A stretch of 64,000 nt of DNA from Armatimonadota bacterium (GCA_029907255.1 JARYMF010000001.1:248001-312000), one strand, 5' to 3'. Shown: positions 41,854 to 52,258, counted from the first letter of the stretch. A program made the numbers and translations. Notes: generated by a model from the letters alone, not told the origin.

Positions 41854-43521
41854 ATGTTATCAGACGTCGAAATAGCCCAAAAAGCCAAAATAAAGCATAT
41901 CAAAGATGTCGCTGCTGAGTTAGGCCTTACCGAAGAAGACCTGATATTTTATGGCAGGGATAAGGCAAAAGTTAAACTGGATGTGCTTGAAAGTCACACA
42001 TCTAAGCCGGATGGGAAACTAATCTTGGTGACGGCAATAACGCCTACACCGGCGGGAGAGGGCAAGACGACAACCGCCATTGGCCTTGCTGACGCAATCC
42101 GACGATTGGGGAAGTCCACATGCCTTGCGCTTAGAGAACCTTCACTCGGCCCTTGTTTTGGAATTAAGGGCGGCGCTACCGGTGGTGGCTATGCGCAGGT
42201 TGTGCCAATGGCTGATATCAACCTTCATTTCACTGGCGACTTGCATGCAGTTACAACGGCTCACAACCTCCTCGCGGCAATGCTTGATAATCATATTTAT
42301 CAAGGAAACGAATTGGGCATTGACATTGGTTCAATCACTTGGAAGCGCGTCATGGACATGAATGAACGCGCTCTCAGGTTTATAATGATAGGACTTGGAG
42401 GCAAGGGGAATGGAGTGCCTCGAGAATCTGGCTTTGATATAACCACGGCTTCCGAAGTCATGGCTTTGCTGTGTCTTTCTAATGGCCGGGCAGACCTCCA
42501 GGCTCGCCTTTCTCGAATAATTGTCGGTTTTAATAAAGATGGTAAGCCGGTAACTGCAGAAGACCTCCAGGCAAGCAATGCAATGGCTGTGGTGTTGAAG
42601 GATGCGATAATGCCAAATCTTGTGCAGACGCTTGAAGGCACACCGGCATTTGTTCATGGGGGACCGTTTGCAAATATAGCACATGGATGCAATTCTGTTC
42701 TCGCTACTCGCATGGGGCTAAAGTTGGCGGATTATCTCGTTACCGAAGCTGGTTTCGGAAGCGATTTAGGTGCAGAGAAGTTCTACAACATAAAATGTCG
42801 GGTTGCTAATTTGAAGCCTGCGACTACCGTCATTGTCGCGTCTATTCGTGCCTTAAAGATGCACGGGGGTGTTGCACTCGATGACCTTAAAACTAGCAAT
42901 CCTAAAGCGGTTGCAAAAGGTGTTGAGAATTTGGACAAGCATTGTGAAAATGTGCTTAATGTTGGTATCCAGCCAATCATTGCAATTAACAAGTTCCCTA
43001 CAGATACCGACGAGGAGATTAAAGTACTATCGGATTACTGTGAAAGCACAGATTTAAAATGGGCTTTGTCCGACGTTTGGGCAAAAGGAAGCGAAGGTGG
43101 AATTGAGCTGGCTGAGCATGTTCTTGCAGCTTGTGAAAATGAGCAAAATTTCCAATTTACATATCCCCTTGAATTGCCAATCAAAGATAAGGTAAACATT
43201 ATTGCACAGAAGTTTTATGGAGCAGATGGGGCAGACTTTCTTCCCACAGCAGAGTCCCAAATTGAAAAGATTGAGTCGCTTGGGTTTGGCAACCTGCCGA
43301 TTTGCGTAGCCAAAACGCAGAACTCCTTGTCAGATAACCCAAAGGTATGGGGACGCCCCAGGAACTTCAAGATTACAGTTCGAGAGGCAAAGGTAAGCGC
43401 AGGGGCGGGGTTTGTCGTAATCTATGCTGGAAATATTATGACAATGCCCGGTCTGCCTAAGATTCCCGCCGCAGTTAAAATTGGGATAAAGCCCGATGGC
43501 GAAATATATGGGCTTTTCTAG
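41854..43521 (+). CDS. fhs: Formate-tetrahydrofolate ligase
   Basis: A 555-residue enzyme that joins formate to THF with ATP, the entry step of the methyl branch. I set the start at ATG 41854, with GAGGAG upstream, giving the usual length (about 556) and the N-terminus MLSDVEIAQKAKIKHIKDVA. An in-frame TTG at 41776 would add 26 residues with no family counterpart. The P-loop is TPTPAGEGKTTTAIGLADA, followed by REPSLGPCFGIKGGATGGGY and the FTGDLHAVTTAHNLLAA block, all highly conserved in Fhs. It is 90 bases after metV and 470 bases before cooS, with no obvious terminator. Confidence 0.95.
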   Translation: MLSDVEIAQKAKIKHIKDVAAELGLTEEDLIFYGRDKAKVKLDVLESHTSKPDGKLILVTAITPTPAGEGKTTTAIGLADAIRRLGKSTCLALREPSLGPCFGIKGGATGGGYAQVVPMADINLHFTGDLHAVTTAHNLLAAMLDNHIYQGNELGIDIGSITWKRVMDMNERALRFIMIGLGGKGNGVPRESGFDITTASEVMALLCLSNGRADLQARLSRIIVGFNKDGKPVTAEDLQASNAMAVVLKDAIMPNLVQTLEGTPAFVHGGPFANIAHGCNSVLATRMGLKLADYLVTEAGFGSDLGAEKFYNIKCRVANLKPATTVIVASIRALKMHGGVALDDLKTSNPKAVAKGVENLDKHCENVLNVGIQPIIAINKFPTDTDEEIKVLSDYCESTDLKWALSDVWAKGSEGGIELAEHVLAACENEQNFQFTYPLELPIKDKVNIIAQKFYGADGADFLPTAESQIEKIESLGFGNLPICVAKTQNSLSDNPKVWGRPRNFKITVREAKVSAGAGFVVIYAGNIMTMPGLPKIPAAVKIGIKPDGEIYGLF

Positions 43522-43991
43522 CAGGCTTCAGGCAGTCTTCAAAGGCTTGCCATTATCGATTAGCTATTTCTAGAGTTTTCCCAACACCAAATAGTATTCC
43601 AGGGCACTATTGAGTATTCATATTCAGATAGCTAATGTTAGATAGCAAAATATGTCTACCTTTAGTAGCTTCTCTTTGCCCGGGTTTCTGTGTTTAACAG
43701 ACTTTGCTTAAAAGTTTGAAATACGGCGGCGCATTTTAGCAGCGACTTACGTAATTAAAGAATGTAAGTCAATTTTCTGACGAAGTGGAGGATAGCAAAA
43801 CTTTTTATACTTTAGGATGAGCAATGGCCTTTTAATAAGCAAAATCTTATCAAGAGTATGTTGCTAACCGATTATAATGTTGTAGTTATTTGTGCTCACT
43901 AAGTTGGTTTTTAAGGAAGTCAGCCCAGGCCATTTGACTACCCCATAACGTAGTAATCAGCTTTAGCAAAAAAAACGAGGAGACTATAAGG
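43522..43991. other. Intergenic gap inside the Wood-Ljungdahl locus
   Basis: These 470 AT-rich bases separate fhs from cooS. I see no gene and no clear terminator. There is a 7-bp inverted repeat GACTTAC/GTAAGTC (43744-43750 and 43764-43770). A perfect TATAAT lies at 43873-43878 with a weak -35. The ribosome binding site AACGAGGAG is just before cooS. Confidence 0.45.
43850..43878 (+). promoter_or_regulatory. Possible promoter of the cooS-acs operon
   Basis: TCAAGA (43850-43855, 3 of 6), a 17-base spacer and a perfect TATAAT (43873-43878). It would give a leader of about 110 bases to the cooS ATG. The -35 box is poor, so an activator may be needed if it is real. Confidence 0.35.
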
Positions 43992-45872
43992 ATGGCTGAA
44001 CGGAAAGAGCGAACGGATGACAAGTTTGACGAGCAGATGCTTGACACGGAATCAGGAGTGAATAAATATCGGGACCGATATGAAGCAATGAGATCTCAAT
44101 GTAGCCTTGGCATGCAAGAAACTTGCTGTCAGATTTGCAATATGGGACCTTGTAAAATCAACCCTCAAGAAAATGGCCCGGATATAGGAGTCTGTGGTGC
44201 CAATGCTGATACGATTGGTGCTTGGAACTTGGCACGCATGATTGCAGCTGGCGCTGCTGTTCGCTCTGAGTATTGTCGCGACATGGCAAATCTTTTATTA
44301 AAATCAGCTAACAACCAAGCGGGTGGTTTCAAAATTAAGGATGCTCAGGAACTTTTTGAACTAGCTAGCGAATTAGGAATTTCAACCAACGGACGTGATG
44401 TCAACCAAGTAGCAGCAGATGTTGCGGAAGTTATTTTATCGGAAATAGGTCGTCAGGATGGATATCTTAGGCTGTCGAAACGTGTGCCTCAAAAGCGGCA
44501 GGAGATATGGGAGGGACTTAATGTAATTCCTAGCGGCATAAACAGTGAAATTGTGCAGCTGATAAATGTTATAAGCTTGGGTGCTGGCAACGATTTTAGG
44601 AACGTAATCTGCCGTGGGATTAGGACTGCCCTTGCTGATGGTTGGGGTAGCTCAATGATTGCAGCCAAATTAAGCGATATCTTGTTTGGTCCGCCCAAGC
44701 CAATTCGATCTCAAGTGAACATTGGTGCACTTTGCGAGGACTCTGTGAATATCGTTTTTTGTGGAGATGCGCTTGCGCTTGCTGAGATGATTGCCACGGC
44801 TGCAGATGACCCAGAACTTACCCAATTGGCAATGGAAAAGGGTGCAAAAAATATAAGAATTGCTGGCATGTGTTCCGCTGGGAATGAGATTCTAATGCAG
44901 CACGGCTTTCCTGTCATAGGCGATTTCCTAGCACAGGAATCAGCCATTTTAACTGGCTTGGTGGACGCGATAGTTGTTGATACCCATTGTGCAATGCCTG
45001 CCTTGGATGAGCTAGTACGACGTTATCATACAAAGCTTATCACAACTTCTTCCAAGTGCCGGTTTCAAGGTGGAATGCATATTCCGTTTGACCTAGGCTC
45101 TCCATTAGAAACAGCAAAGCAGATTATTCGAGAGGCGGTTGAGAGCTATGCAAACAGAAATAAATCCCAAATGAAGCTTCCCGACTCGGCGGTTGGATAT
45201 AGATTCATTGCTGGATTCACTCCCGAGAACTTGTATCGAGTTCTTGGCGGTACCTATCGTGGGACTTGTGGTCCATTGAACAATGCTATCATAGAAGGCC
45301 GTATCCGAGGGATTGCGGCAGTAATTGGCTGCAGTAATCCAAAAATCGGCGAAAGGAATAACTGCGTCGAAATAACAAAAGAGCTTATCAAAAATGACAT
45401 ACTGGTAATCCAAGGCGGTTGTGCAGCAATTGAATGTGCGAGAGCTGGGTTGTTAGCCCCAGAAGGCGCACAATATGCTGGATTGGGTTTGCGTGAGTTC
45501 TGTGAGGTGGTGGGAATTCCTCCGGTTCTGCATTTCGGGTCGTGTATGGATTGCAGTCGGGCGCTGGTGTTTTTCTGCAACATGCTTTCGGAGGGTAACG
45601 TTGGTGAGGACTTGAGCGATATTCCTATTGCGCTCGCGATACCTGAGTGGACAAGTGGAAGTTTAATCACGGTCAGCTTTTACATGGTTGCTTCTGGGAT
45701 ATTATCGGTTTTTGGGATGCCGTTTCAAACTTCGGATAGTCAAAACCTGAATAGCTATTTATGCAGTGGCATTGAAGAAGATTTTGGCGGCAGATTTGCT
45801 TTTGAGGTTGATCCAATTAAAACAGCTCACTTGATGATTGACCATATTAACATGAAGAGGAAGAGTCTTTAG
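43992..45872 (+). CDS. cooS: Anaerobic carbon monoxide dehydrogenase catalytic subunit
   Basis: A 626-residue Ni-Fe-S carbon monoxide dehydrogenase (CooS/AcsA). It would reduce CO2 to CO for acetyl-CoA synthase or oxidise CO. The N-terminal cysteines C37 and C45 fit the interfacial D-cluster, and C46, C49, C54 and C68 the B-cluster (CCQICNMGPCKI and GVCGANADT). C-cluster ligand motifs appear as NEILMQHG (His), VDTHCAMPAL, VIGCSNPK, QGGCAAIE and FGSCMDCSR. Together with acsB downstream (71 bases away) it should form the CODH/ACS complex of the carbonyl branch. GAGGAG precedes the ATG at a longer distance than usual, with AAGG closer. Confidence 0.95.
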   Translation: MAERKERTDDKFDEQMLDTESGVNKYRDRYEAMRSQCSLGMQETCCQICNMGPCKINPQENGPDIGVCGANADTIGAWNLARMIAAGAAVRSEYCRDMANLLLKSANNQAGGFKIKDAQELFELASELGISTNGRDVNQVAADVAEVILSEIGRQDGYLRLSKRVPQKRQEIWEGLNVIPSGINSEIVQLINVISLGAGNDFRNVICRGIRTALADGWGSSMIAAKLSDILFGPPKPIRSQVNIGALCEDSVNIVFCGDALALAEMIATAADDPELTQLAMEKGAKNIRIAGMCSAGNEILMQHGFPVIGDFLAQESAILTGLVDAIVVDTHCAMPALDELVRRYHTKLITTSSKCRFQGGMHIPFDLGSPLETAKQIIREAVESYANRNKSQMKLPDSAVGYRFIAGFTPENLYRVLGGTYRGTCGPLNNAIIEGRIRGIAAVIGCSNPKIGERNNCVEITKELIKNDILVIQGGCAAIECARAGLLAPEGAQYAGLGLREFCEVVGIPPVLHFGSCMDCSRALVFFCNMLSEGNVGEDLSDIPIALAIPEWTSGSLITVSFYMVASGILSVFGMPFQTSDSQNLNSYLCSGIEEDFGGRFAFEVDPIKTAHLMIDHINMKRKSL

Positions 45873-45943
45873 TTGCAGCCTGTTTTGTATGAAGCCAAAG
45901 CTTAAAGCCGGAACCAAAAGTTTAGGTAAACGAGAGGTGAAAA

Positions 45944-48121
45944 GTGTCCAAAATAATTGCAAGCATTGCCATAAATGGAGCAAATAAAATTGTTTCGGAA
46001 GCCGAGAAACGTTGGGAAGAGTTGCGTGAGTCTAGAGGTGAGAGCGCAAAGGTTGAGTTTCCCGAAACGGCGTTCTACCTCCCAATGGCAAATGCACTGC
46101 TTGGCGTAGAAGTCAAGACGGTTGGCGAAATGAAGCCAGTGTTAAATCATGCAAGGCAACTGATATCTAGCGTGCCTGCCGAGGAATGCTGGCTACCATA
46201 CTTAGGAGACATGCTGGATGCCGGTGTTGCATCATTACTAGCTGAGGAAGTTATTGTTGCACTACGCTATTTGGAAGGCGAAGAACCCCAGCCTGATTGC
46301 AATGGGTTCTTTTCGGATACAATGATTAGAACGCTGGGGTTGCAACTTGTAGACGGCAGAATGCCCGGCTTTGCTGCAATCATTGGTGCGGCTCCAGACG
46401 TAGATACCGCGGTTATGATTGTTCGCGAACTCCAGAAAAGAAGCATCTTGACTTTCGTGGGCTCCAACGTCAATGGTGTTAGCATTATTGACCAATTAAA
46501 AGAGGGCAACGTGGAGATGGGATGGGACACATATGTGGTTCCCTATGGCCGTGACACAATAACTGCTATCTATCCCCTACATTGGGCAATTCGCAGTGCA
46601 TTAACATATGGTGGGGTTAAGCCTGGAGAGGCTAAAAAGGCATTAGATTATTGTAAAAATCATGTATTTGCCTTTGGATTAGTGCTAGGTGAAGTGGACG
46701 AGATTAAGTGCGCGACTGGCGCCGGGGCAATTAGCATGGGTTTTCCAATAATAGCTGACACGGTTGTTCCTCAAATTTTGCAAAGCGGAATATGCACCTA
46801 TGAGGCATTGGTAAGCGAGCCGGACCACGGGAAGATTGTGCAAAAGTGCGTCGAGGTACGCGGCGTAAAAGTTACAATCTCTGAGATTGACATACCAGTG
46901 TCATATTCGCCAGCTTTTGAAGGTGAGAGAGTAAGACGCGAGGACATGCATGTTGAATTTGGAAGCAAATACTCAACCGCCTTCGAATATCTAAGGGCAA
47001 GAGATCCTAGTGATATTGACGATGGCAAGATTGAGTTAGTTGGCGCAGATATTGATTCAGTCGAACCTGGTTCGGCTATGCCCCTTGGAATAGTAGTTGA
47101 TGTTGGCGGACGAAAGATGCAGAAAGACTTCGAGCCGATTATGGAACGCCAAATTCATATGTTTCTTAACGAAGCGATGGGCATCTTCCACATGGGGCAG
47201 CGAAACATTATTTGGGTGCGAATTAGTAAAGAGGCATATGAGAAGGGATTTCGGCTCAAGCATTTCGGCACTATTTTGTACGCACAGATGCACAAAAACT
47301 ATGGCAAAATCATTGATAAGGTAGCGGTAACCATCTATACCGATGAGCAAGAAATCCAGAGGATACTTCCTGAAGCGATAGCGGCATACAATGAGCGCGA
47401 CGAGCGTGTTGCCGGCATGACAGACGAAAGTGTAGACACATTCTACTCTTGCACATTGTGTCAGTCGTACGCGCCGAATCATGTTTGCATCATCACTCCT
47501 GAGAGGTTGGGTCTCTGTGGCGCATATAACTGGCTGGACGCAAAGGCTGCATACGAAATGAACCCTGCAGGTTGTAACCAGCCAATTAGTAAAAGCCGTT
47601 GTATTGACCCTATTCTTGGACAGTGGGAAGAAATAAATCAGTTTGTCTACGAACACAGCAAGCAGGCTGTTTCTGCTGTGAGCCTATATTCTGTAATGGT
47701 TGATCCAATGACTTCGTGCGGCTGCTTTGAATGCATTTTGGCAATCGTGCCAGAGGCAAATGGTTTTATGATTGTGAATCGCGAATACTCAGGGATGACT
47801 CCCTCAGGTATGTCGTTCTCAACCCTGGCGGGTTCGGTTGGCGGAGGTAATGTAACGCCCGGCTTTTTAGGAGTAGGACGTCTTTATGTTGTCAGTCGCA
47901 AATTTGTCTCCGCTGATGGTGGACTAAAGCGGCTTGTATGGATGCCAAAAGAGCTCAAGGATTTTCTGCATGATAGGCTAATCGAGCGTGGTAAAGAGAT
48001 TGGTATTCCAGATATGATTGATAAGATTGCAGATGAGACGGTAGCTACTACTGCTGAGGAGCTTTTGTCATTCATGCAAGAGGTGGGTCATCCAGCTTTG
48101 GAAATGCCTCCGCTGTTCTAA
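45944..48121 (+). CDS. acsB: Acetyl-CoA synthase, CODH/ACS alpha subunit
   Basis: A 725-residue acetyl-CoA synthase that joins CO, a methyl group from the corrinoid protein and CoA. The A-cluster cubane ligands show the exact spacing C-x2-C-x8-C-x9-C in SCTLCQSYAPNHVC and LGLCGAYNW. The distal nickel site is the Cys-Gly-Cys of SCGCFECI. The length is close to the Moorella enzyme. Translation starts at GTG with GAGAGGTG upstream. It lies between cooS and acsC, as expected for a CODH/ACS operon. It is the diagnostic gene for a working Wood-Ljungdahl pathway in a bacterium. Confidence 0.96.
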   Translation: MSKIIASIAINGANKIVSEAEKRWEELRESRGESAKVEFPETAFYLPMANALLGVEVKTVGEMKPVLNHARQLISSVPAEECWLPYLGDMLDAGVASLLAEEVIVALRYLEGEEPQPDCNGFFSDTMIRTLGLQLVDGRMPGFAAIIGAAPDVDTAVMIVRELQKRSILTFVGSNVNGVSIIDQLKEGNVEMGWDTYVVPYGRDTITAIYPLHWAIRSALTYGGVKPGEAKKALDYCKNHVFAFGLVLGEVDEIKCATGAGAISMGFPIIADTVVPQILQSGICTYEALVSEPDHGKIVQKCVEVRGVKVTISEIDIPVSYSPAFEGERVRREDMHVEFGSKYSTAFEYLRARDPSDIDDGKIELVGADIDSVEPGSAMPLGIVVDVGGRKMQKDFEPIMERQIHMFLNEAMGIFHMGQRNIIWVRISKEAYEKGFRLKHFGTILYAQMHKNYGKIIDKVAVTIYTDEQEIQRILPEAIAAYNERDERVAGMTDESVDTFYSCTLCQSYAPNHVCIITPERLGLCGAYNWLDAKAAYEMNPAGCNQPISKSRCIDPILGQWEEINQFVYEHSKQAVSAVSLYSVMVDPMTSCGCFECILAIVPEANGFMIVNREYSGMTPSGMSFSTLAGSVGGGNVTPGFLGVGRLYVVSRKFVSADGGLKRLVWMPKELKDFLHDRLIERGKEIGIPDMIDKIADETVATTAEELLSFMQEVGHPALEMPPLF

Positions 48122-48146
48122 TTCGTTCAATTTAGGAGAAATAAAA

Positions 48147-49487
48147 ATGGCTTTGAAGGCTCTTGATATCTATAAATATTTACCAAAAACAAACTGTGGT
48201 AAGTGTGGCTATCCTACATGCCTTGCATTTTCTATGCAAATGGCGGCAAAAAAAGCGAACCTCGCAGACTGCCCGGAAGTTACCGAGGAAGCACGCGCCG
48301 CTCTTGAGGGTGCTTCGTCTCCCCCAATTCGCCTTGTAACTATCGGTGTAGGTGATAAAGCAATCCAAATTGGCAATGAAACTGTCCTGTTTCGTCATGA
48401 CGAAACGTTTTATCATCCAACCGGAATTGCTGTAAGGATTTCTGACGACGAGAAAGACGGAAAACTTGAAGCTGAGATTAAGGCAGTAAAAGCTCTTTCG
48501 TTCGAAAGGGTAGGACAGAGAATTGCCGTAGACATGGTTGCTGTGCATAACACTTCGGGTAGCAAGGCGAACTTTGTGGAAGTAGTTGAGGCAGTTGGGG
48601 AAACCGGTCTTGCACTAATTTTGATGTCTAAAGATATTGACACTCTGGCAGCGGCTCTGGACGTTTGTGGAGCAAGGCGACCATTGCTATACAAGGCTGA
48701 TGCTGGAAATTGGGAACAGATGGCAGAGCTTGCGCTGAAATACGGGGTTCCTATTGTTTTGGATGCGTCAAACCTTGCTGAAGCGGCTGATTTGACGCCA
48801 AAGCTGAACAAGGTTGGGGTGCACGACATTGTGCTTGACGTTACAGCGAATGGATTAGCTGAGACGTTGTCAGCTCTAACAAAAGTTCGCCGTCTAGCAC
48901 TACGAAAAGGTTTCCGTCCGCTTGGTTACCCTTGCATGGCAATTCCAAGCAGTTTAGATCCCGACCTAGCGGCACTCGAGGCTGCTACCTATGTAACTAA
49001 GTATGCAGCTATCACGATTGTTGATTCGAAAGAGCCGTGGAGAATCTTACCGATACTAACCGTGCGGCAAAATATCTTCACAGACCCAAGGAAGCCTGTG
49101 CAGGTCGAGCCAAAGGTATATGAAGTTGGGGCAGTTAATGATAAGTCCCCGCTATTGGTTACAACCAACTTCTCGCTAACATACTACACTGTCGAGAGCG
49201 ACGTGGAGGCAAGTCGTGTCCCGGCATATATAGCAGTAGTGGATACCGAGGGTACATCGGTGCTAACTGCTTGGGCATCCGAGAAGTTGACAGTCGACAA
49301 AGTAGCTAGACTCTTAAATTCCCAAGAAGTTCAGAGTAAGGTTTCACATAGAAAAGTAATAATCCCAGGTTATGTATCAGTTATGAGCGGCAAGCTTGAG
49401 GACGAATCAGGATGGAAGGTATTGGTTGGCCCGCGGGAGTCTTCAGGCATTCCGAAATACCTCAAAACGATGTGGAAAGCAGATTAG
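48147..49487 (+). CDS. acsC: Corrinoid iron-sulfur protein large subunit
   Basis: A 446-residue CFeSP gamma subunit. The N-terminal [4Fe-4S] domain has TNCGKCGYPTCLAF with a fourth Cys in ADCPEV (C-x2-C-x4-C-x16-C). The rest is the TIM barrel and cobalamin-binding domain, ending in MSGKLEDESGWKVLVGP. It carries the methyl group on cobalt from AcsE to AcsB. Its length equals that of the Moorella subunit. The gene begins 25 bases after acsB with AGGAG upstream. The small subunit (acsD) is separated from it by acsV and cooC. Confidence 0.95.
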   Translation: MALKALDIYKYLPKTNCGKCGYPTCLAFSMQMAAKKANLADCPEVTEEARAALEGASSPPIRLVTIGVGDKAIQIGNETVLFRHDETFYHPTGIAVRISDDEKDGKLEAEIKAVKALSFERVGQRIAVDMVAVHNTSGSKANFVEVVEAVGETGLALILMSKDIDTLAAALDVCGARRPLLYKADAGNWEQMAELALKYGVPIVLDASNLAEAADLTPKLNKVGVHDIVLDVTANGLAETLSALTKVRRLALRKGFRPLGYPCMAIPSSLDPDLAALEAATYVTKYAAITIVDSKEPWRILPILTVRQNIFTDPRKPVQVEPKVYEVGAVNDKSPLLVTTNFSLTYYTVESDVEASRVPAYIAVVDTEGTSVLTAWASEKLTVDKVARLLNSQEVQSKVSHRKVIIPGYVSVMSGKLEDESGWKVLVGPRESSGIPKYLKTMWKAD

Positions 49488-49546
49488 GATAATCTTTCGG
49501 CTATTGAGTTTTCCTGCCAGTTTCTTTTTACTCAAAGGCAACACCA

Positions 49547-51502
49547 ATGGATAAGCCTGCATCGAAAAACAAGTTAACAGTTACGTTTTTGCCAGACGAA
49601 AAAACGGTCTTGGTTGACTGCGGGAAGAGCATTTTAGAAGCCAGCATACTAGCAGGTATCCCAATCAACGCGAACTGTGGTGGCAAAGGAGTGTGCGGGC
49701 AATGCAAGGTCATTGTCAAGTCTGGAGAAGTAGATGCTGAGCCAACGTTTAATCTAACGAGCGAGGAAATCAAGCAAGGATATGTTCTTGCATGCAAGTG
49801 CCATGTGGTTGGAGATATGGTTGTTGAGGTGCCAGCCAAGGCGCGATTTGATGATATGCTTTACCCAAGAGGGAGTGATGATTTCGAGTCCGATTCTAGG
49901 CCAGCGCTGGTAGGAGTAGGCAAGCTTTACCCTCATGATCCGCTGGTAAAAAAAGTTTATATTAAAATGCCACCGCCAACATTGCAAGATAGCCTCAGCG
50001 ACATGGAGCGTTTGTTTAGGGAACTTAGGAAAGAATGCGGTTTAACGCAATTTCAGATTGATTTAGAGCAGTTGAGGCAATTGCCAAAGCTATTGCGGGA
50101 ACAAGACTGGAAAGTAACAGCTATGTTGAGTCAGTGCGGCAGTGCGGCTGACATAGTTCAAATACAGAGTGGCGATACGTCTGGCAGCAATTACGGTGTG
50201 GCGGTGGATGTTGGCACTACTACTATTGTAGCTTACCTCGTAGAATTGAATACATGCAAGACTATTGCAGGCGATTCGAAATATAACTCTCAGATACAAT
50301 ATGGCGAGGACGTAATTTCTCGAATAATGTTCGCAAATACAGAAGAAAAGCGCAATCAATTGTCTGCTTGTGTTGTAGCCGACATAAACAACCTGATTCA
50401 GAGGTTGGCTAAAACCGCTGGCATTGCTCCACATGATGTGAACTTTGTAATGTGCGCTGGTAATACGACAATGATTCACTTTTTGTTGGGTCTCGAACCA
50501 AGCAATATTCGTGTAGACCCGTATGTCCCGGTAGCAGTTGCACCTCCGGTGTTTTTAGCGGCTGAAGTAGGAATAAATATTAATCCATGCGGATTGCTGG
50601 GTTGTCTGCCGTCAGTTGCCTCTTATGTTGGAGGTGATATTGTCGCCGCCGTTTTGGTGTCCGGAATGCTCCAGTCTGAGTCACCTTCAATGTTAATTGA
50701 TTTAGGTACTAATGGAGAGATTGTTGTTGGCAACAAGGAATGGTTGGCTTGTTGCTCGGCTTCGGCAGGGCCGGCTTTTGAAGGTGGTGGTATCTCTTGT
50801 GGAATGCGGGCAACCATCGGGGCGATTGATAGAATTTCAATGGAAAATCGCGAAACAGTTTCTTATAACGTGATTGGTGGTGGAAGGCCACTGGGAATTT
50901 GCGGTTCTGGAATGATAGACGCAATTGCCGAAATGCTTCGCTGTGGTTGCCTTGACCGTAGTGGTGCTTTTGTTGCCAACAAAAATTCAAAGCGAATACG
51001 TGAGGGCGAGGAAGGTTTGGAATTTGTTCTCGTAGATGGCGATGAAACTGCCACTGGTAGAGACATAGTCATAACCCAAGCTGATGTGGAAAACTTTATT
51101 CGCTCGAAGGGTGCTATTTATCATGCGGCAGAGTGCTTGCTCGAGCGAGTCGGTATGTCTTTCCAAGATATTGAGTGTTTCTACATTTCAGGGGGTTTTG
51201 GGAACTACTTAAATGTGAGGGAGGCAATAACGATAGGGTTGCTACCCGACATCCAGGAGAATCGGTTCTGCTTCATCGGAAATGGATCAGTTCAGGGAGC
51301 GAAAACCGTTCTATTGTCAAGGCAGGCGTTTGAAGAAGCCAAGGCTGTTGCATCTAGGATGACATATATAGAGCTGAGTACCGACGCTAGGTTCATGAAT
51401 GATTACACGGCAGCGCTTTTTCTGCCACATACTGACATAGAAAAATTTCCGTCCGTGGTTGCAGAGATTGGACAAAACAACCAAAAGTTCAGATTAGGTT
51501 AG
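49547..51502 (+). CDS. acsV: Reductive activator of the corrinoid iron-sulfur protein (RACo)
   Basis: A 651-residue RACo-type protein (DUF4445/ASKHA ATPase). The N-terminal [2Fe-2S] domain has ANCGGKGVCGQCKV and a fourth Cys in LACKC. A linker then leads to the actin-like domain with DVGTTTIVAYLVEL (phosphate 1), LIDLGTNGEIVVG and ISGGFGNYLNVREA. RACo reduces inactive Co(II) CFeSP to Co(I) using ATP and a low-potential donor. It lies between acsC and cooC. The length is near that of known RACo proteins. Confidence 0.92.
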   Translation: MDKPASKNKLTVTFLPDEKTVLVDCGKSILEASILAGIPINANCGGKGVCGQCKVIVKSGEVDAEPTFNLTSEEIKQGYVLACKCHVVGDMVVEVPAKARFDDMLYPRGSDDFESDSRPALVGVGKLYPHDPLVKKVYIKMPPPTLQDSLSDMERLFRELRKECGLTQFQIDLEQLRQLPKLLREQDWKVTAMLSQCGSAADIVQIQSGDTSGSNYGVAVDVGTTTIVAYLVELNTCKTIAGDSKYNSQIQYGEDVISRIMFANTEEKRNQLSACVVADINNLIQRLAKTAGIAPHDVNFVMCAGNTTMIHFLLGLEPSNIRVDPYVPVAVAPPVFLAAEVGININPCGLLGCLPSVASYVGGDIVAAVLVSGMLQSESPSMLIDLGTNGEIVVGNKEWLACCSASAGPAFEGGGISCGMRATIGAIDRISMENRETVSYNVIGGGRPLGICGSGMIDAIAEMLRCGCLDRSGAFVANKNSKRIREGEEGLEFVLVDGDETATGRDIVITQADVENFIRSKGAIYHAAECLLERVGMSFQDIECFYISGGFGNYLNVREAITIGLLPDIQENRFCFIGNGSVQGAKTVLLSRQAFEEAKAVASRMTYIELSTDARFMNDYTAALFLPHTDIEKFPSVVAEIGQNNQKFRLG

Positions 51503-51511
51503 AGGTAAATC

Positions 51512-52258
51512 GTGGTTATTGCTGTATCAGGAAAAGGTGGAGCTGGCAAGTCAACGCTGGCGGCACTTATTGTTAGGCATCTGTTAGGGAAAAATGAAAA
51601 GCCTATTCTTGCGGTCGATGCTGACCCAAACAGCAACTTCGGCGATAAGCTAGGACTCATGGCTGATATAACAATAGGCAGTTTGAGGGAAGATGTACTC
51701 AAATCTAAATATGCTGGTCCTGCGGGGATACCAAAGCAAAACTTAATCGAGTATGGTGTTCAAGACGCTGTTGCTGAGGGAAAAGGTTTTGACCTGATGG
51801 TTATGGGGCGTGGAGAAGGCCCTGGGTGCTATTGCTCGGTGAACAACATGCTTCGAACCTTCCTACAAGGATTGTCTTCAAGATATAAACATGTTGTAAT
51901 TGACAATGAGGCTGGGATGGAGCACCTCAGCCGGCGCACGAATGACAAGGTTGATCTCATGCTCATTGTAAGCGACCAAACTCCTACGTGCATGCGGTCC
52001 GCAAAGCGAATTGCAGAGCTTGCTTGTGAACTGGAGGTAGTTCGTGGGCAAATGTGGCTGTTGCTCAATCGTGTTACCAATTGTGGGGAAGTCGAACGTT
52101 CTGCGAGGGAATACGTGGGGCTAGAACTACTTGGTTGCATTCCTGAAGATTCCCTAATTCAGAAATATGAGCTTGAGTGCAAGTCAATTCTGGACCTGCC
52201 GAATGATTCAAAGGCGGTGACAGCATTGGCTCAAGCATTCGAGCGCATTGGAATGTGA
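51512..52258 (+). CDS. cooC: CooC-type nickel insertion ATPase
   Basis: A 248-residue MinD/ParA-like ATPase. The deviant P-loop VSGKGGAGKSTLAALI opens the protein. A Cys-x-Cys motif lies in PGCYCSVN, the metal-binding pair of CooC/AcsF proteins that place nickel into CODH or ACS. IDNEAGMEHLSRR is the switch region. Translation starts at GTG with AGAGGTAA upstream, 9 bases after acsV. One CooC serves both nickel enzymes of this operon as far as the window shows. The gene could be called acsF instead; sequence alone does not separate them. Confidence 0.9.
   Translation: MVIAVSGKGGAGKSTLAALIVRHLLGKNEKPILAVDADPNSNFGDKLGLMADITIGSLREDVLKSKYAGPAGIPKQNLIEYGVQDAVAEGKGFDLMVMGRGEGPGCYCSVNNMLRTFLQGLSSRYKHVVIDNEAGMEHLSRRTNDKVDLMLIVSDQTPTCMRSAKRIAELACELEVVRGQMWLLLNRVTNCGEVERSAREYVGLELLGCIPEDSLIQKYELECKSILDLPNDSKAVTALAQAFERIGM

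Noticed and set aside
43522-43991. Cobalamin riboswitch or CooA-type site before cooS
   Set aside because: I found neither a B12-box-like sequence nor a TGTCA-N6-CGACA site by eye.
47057-47656. A 199-codon open frame on the minus strand inside acsB
   Set aside because: It lies fully opposite the conserved A-cluster region of acsB, and its composition is typical of an antisense shadow.
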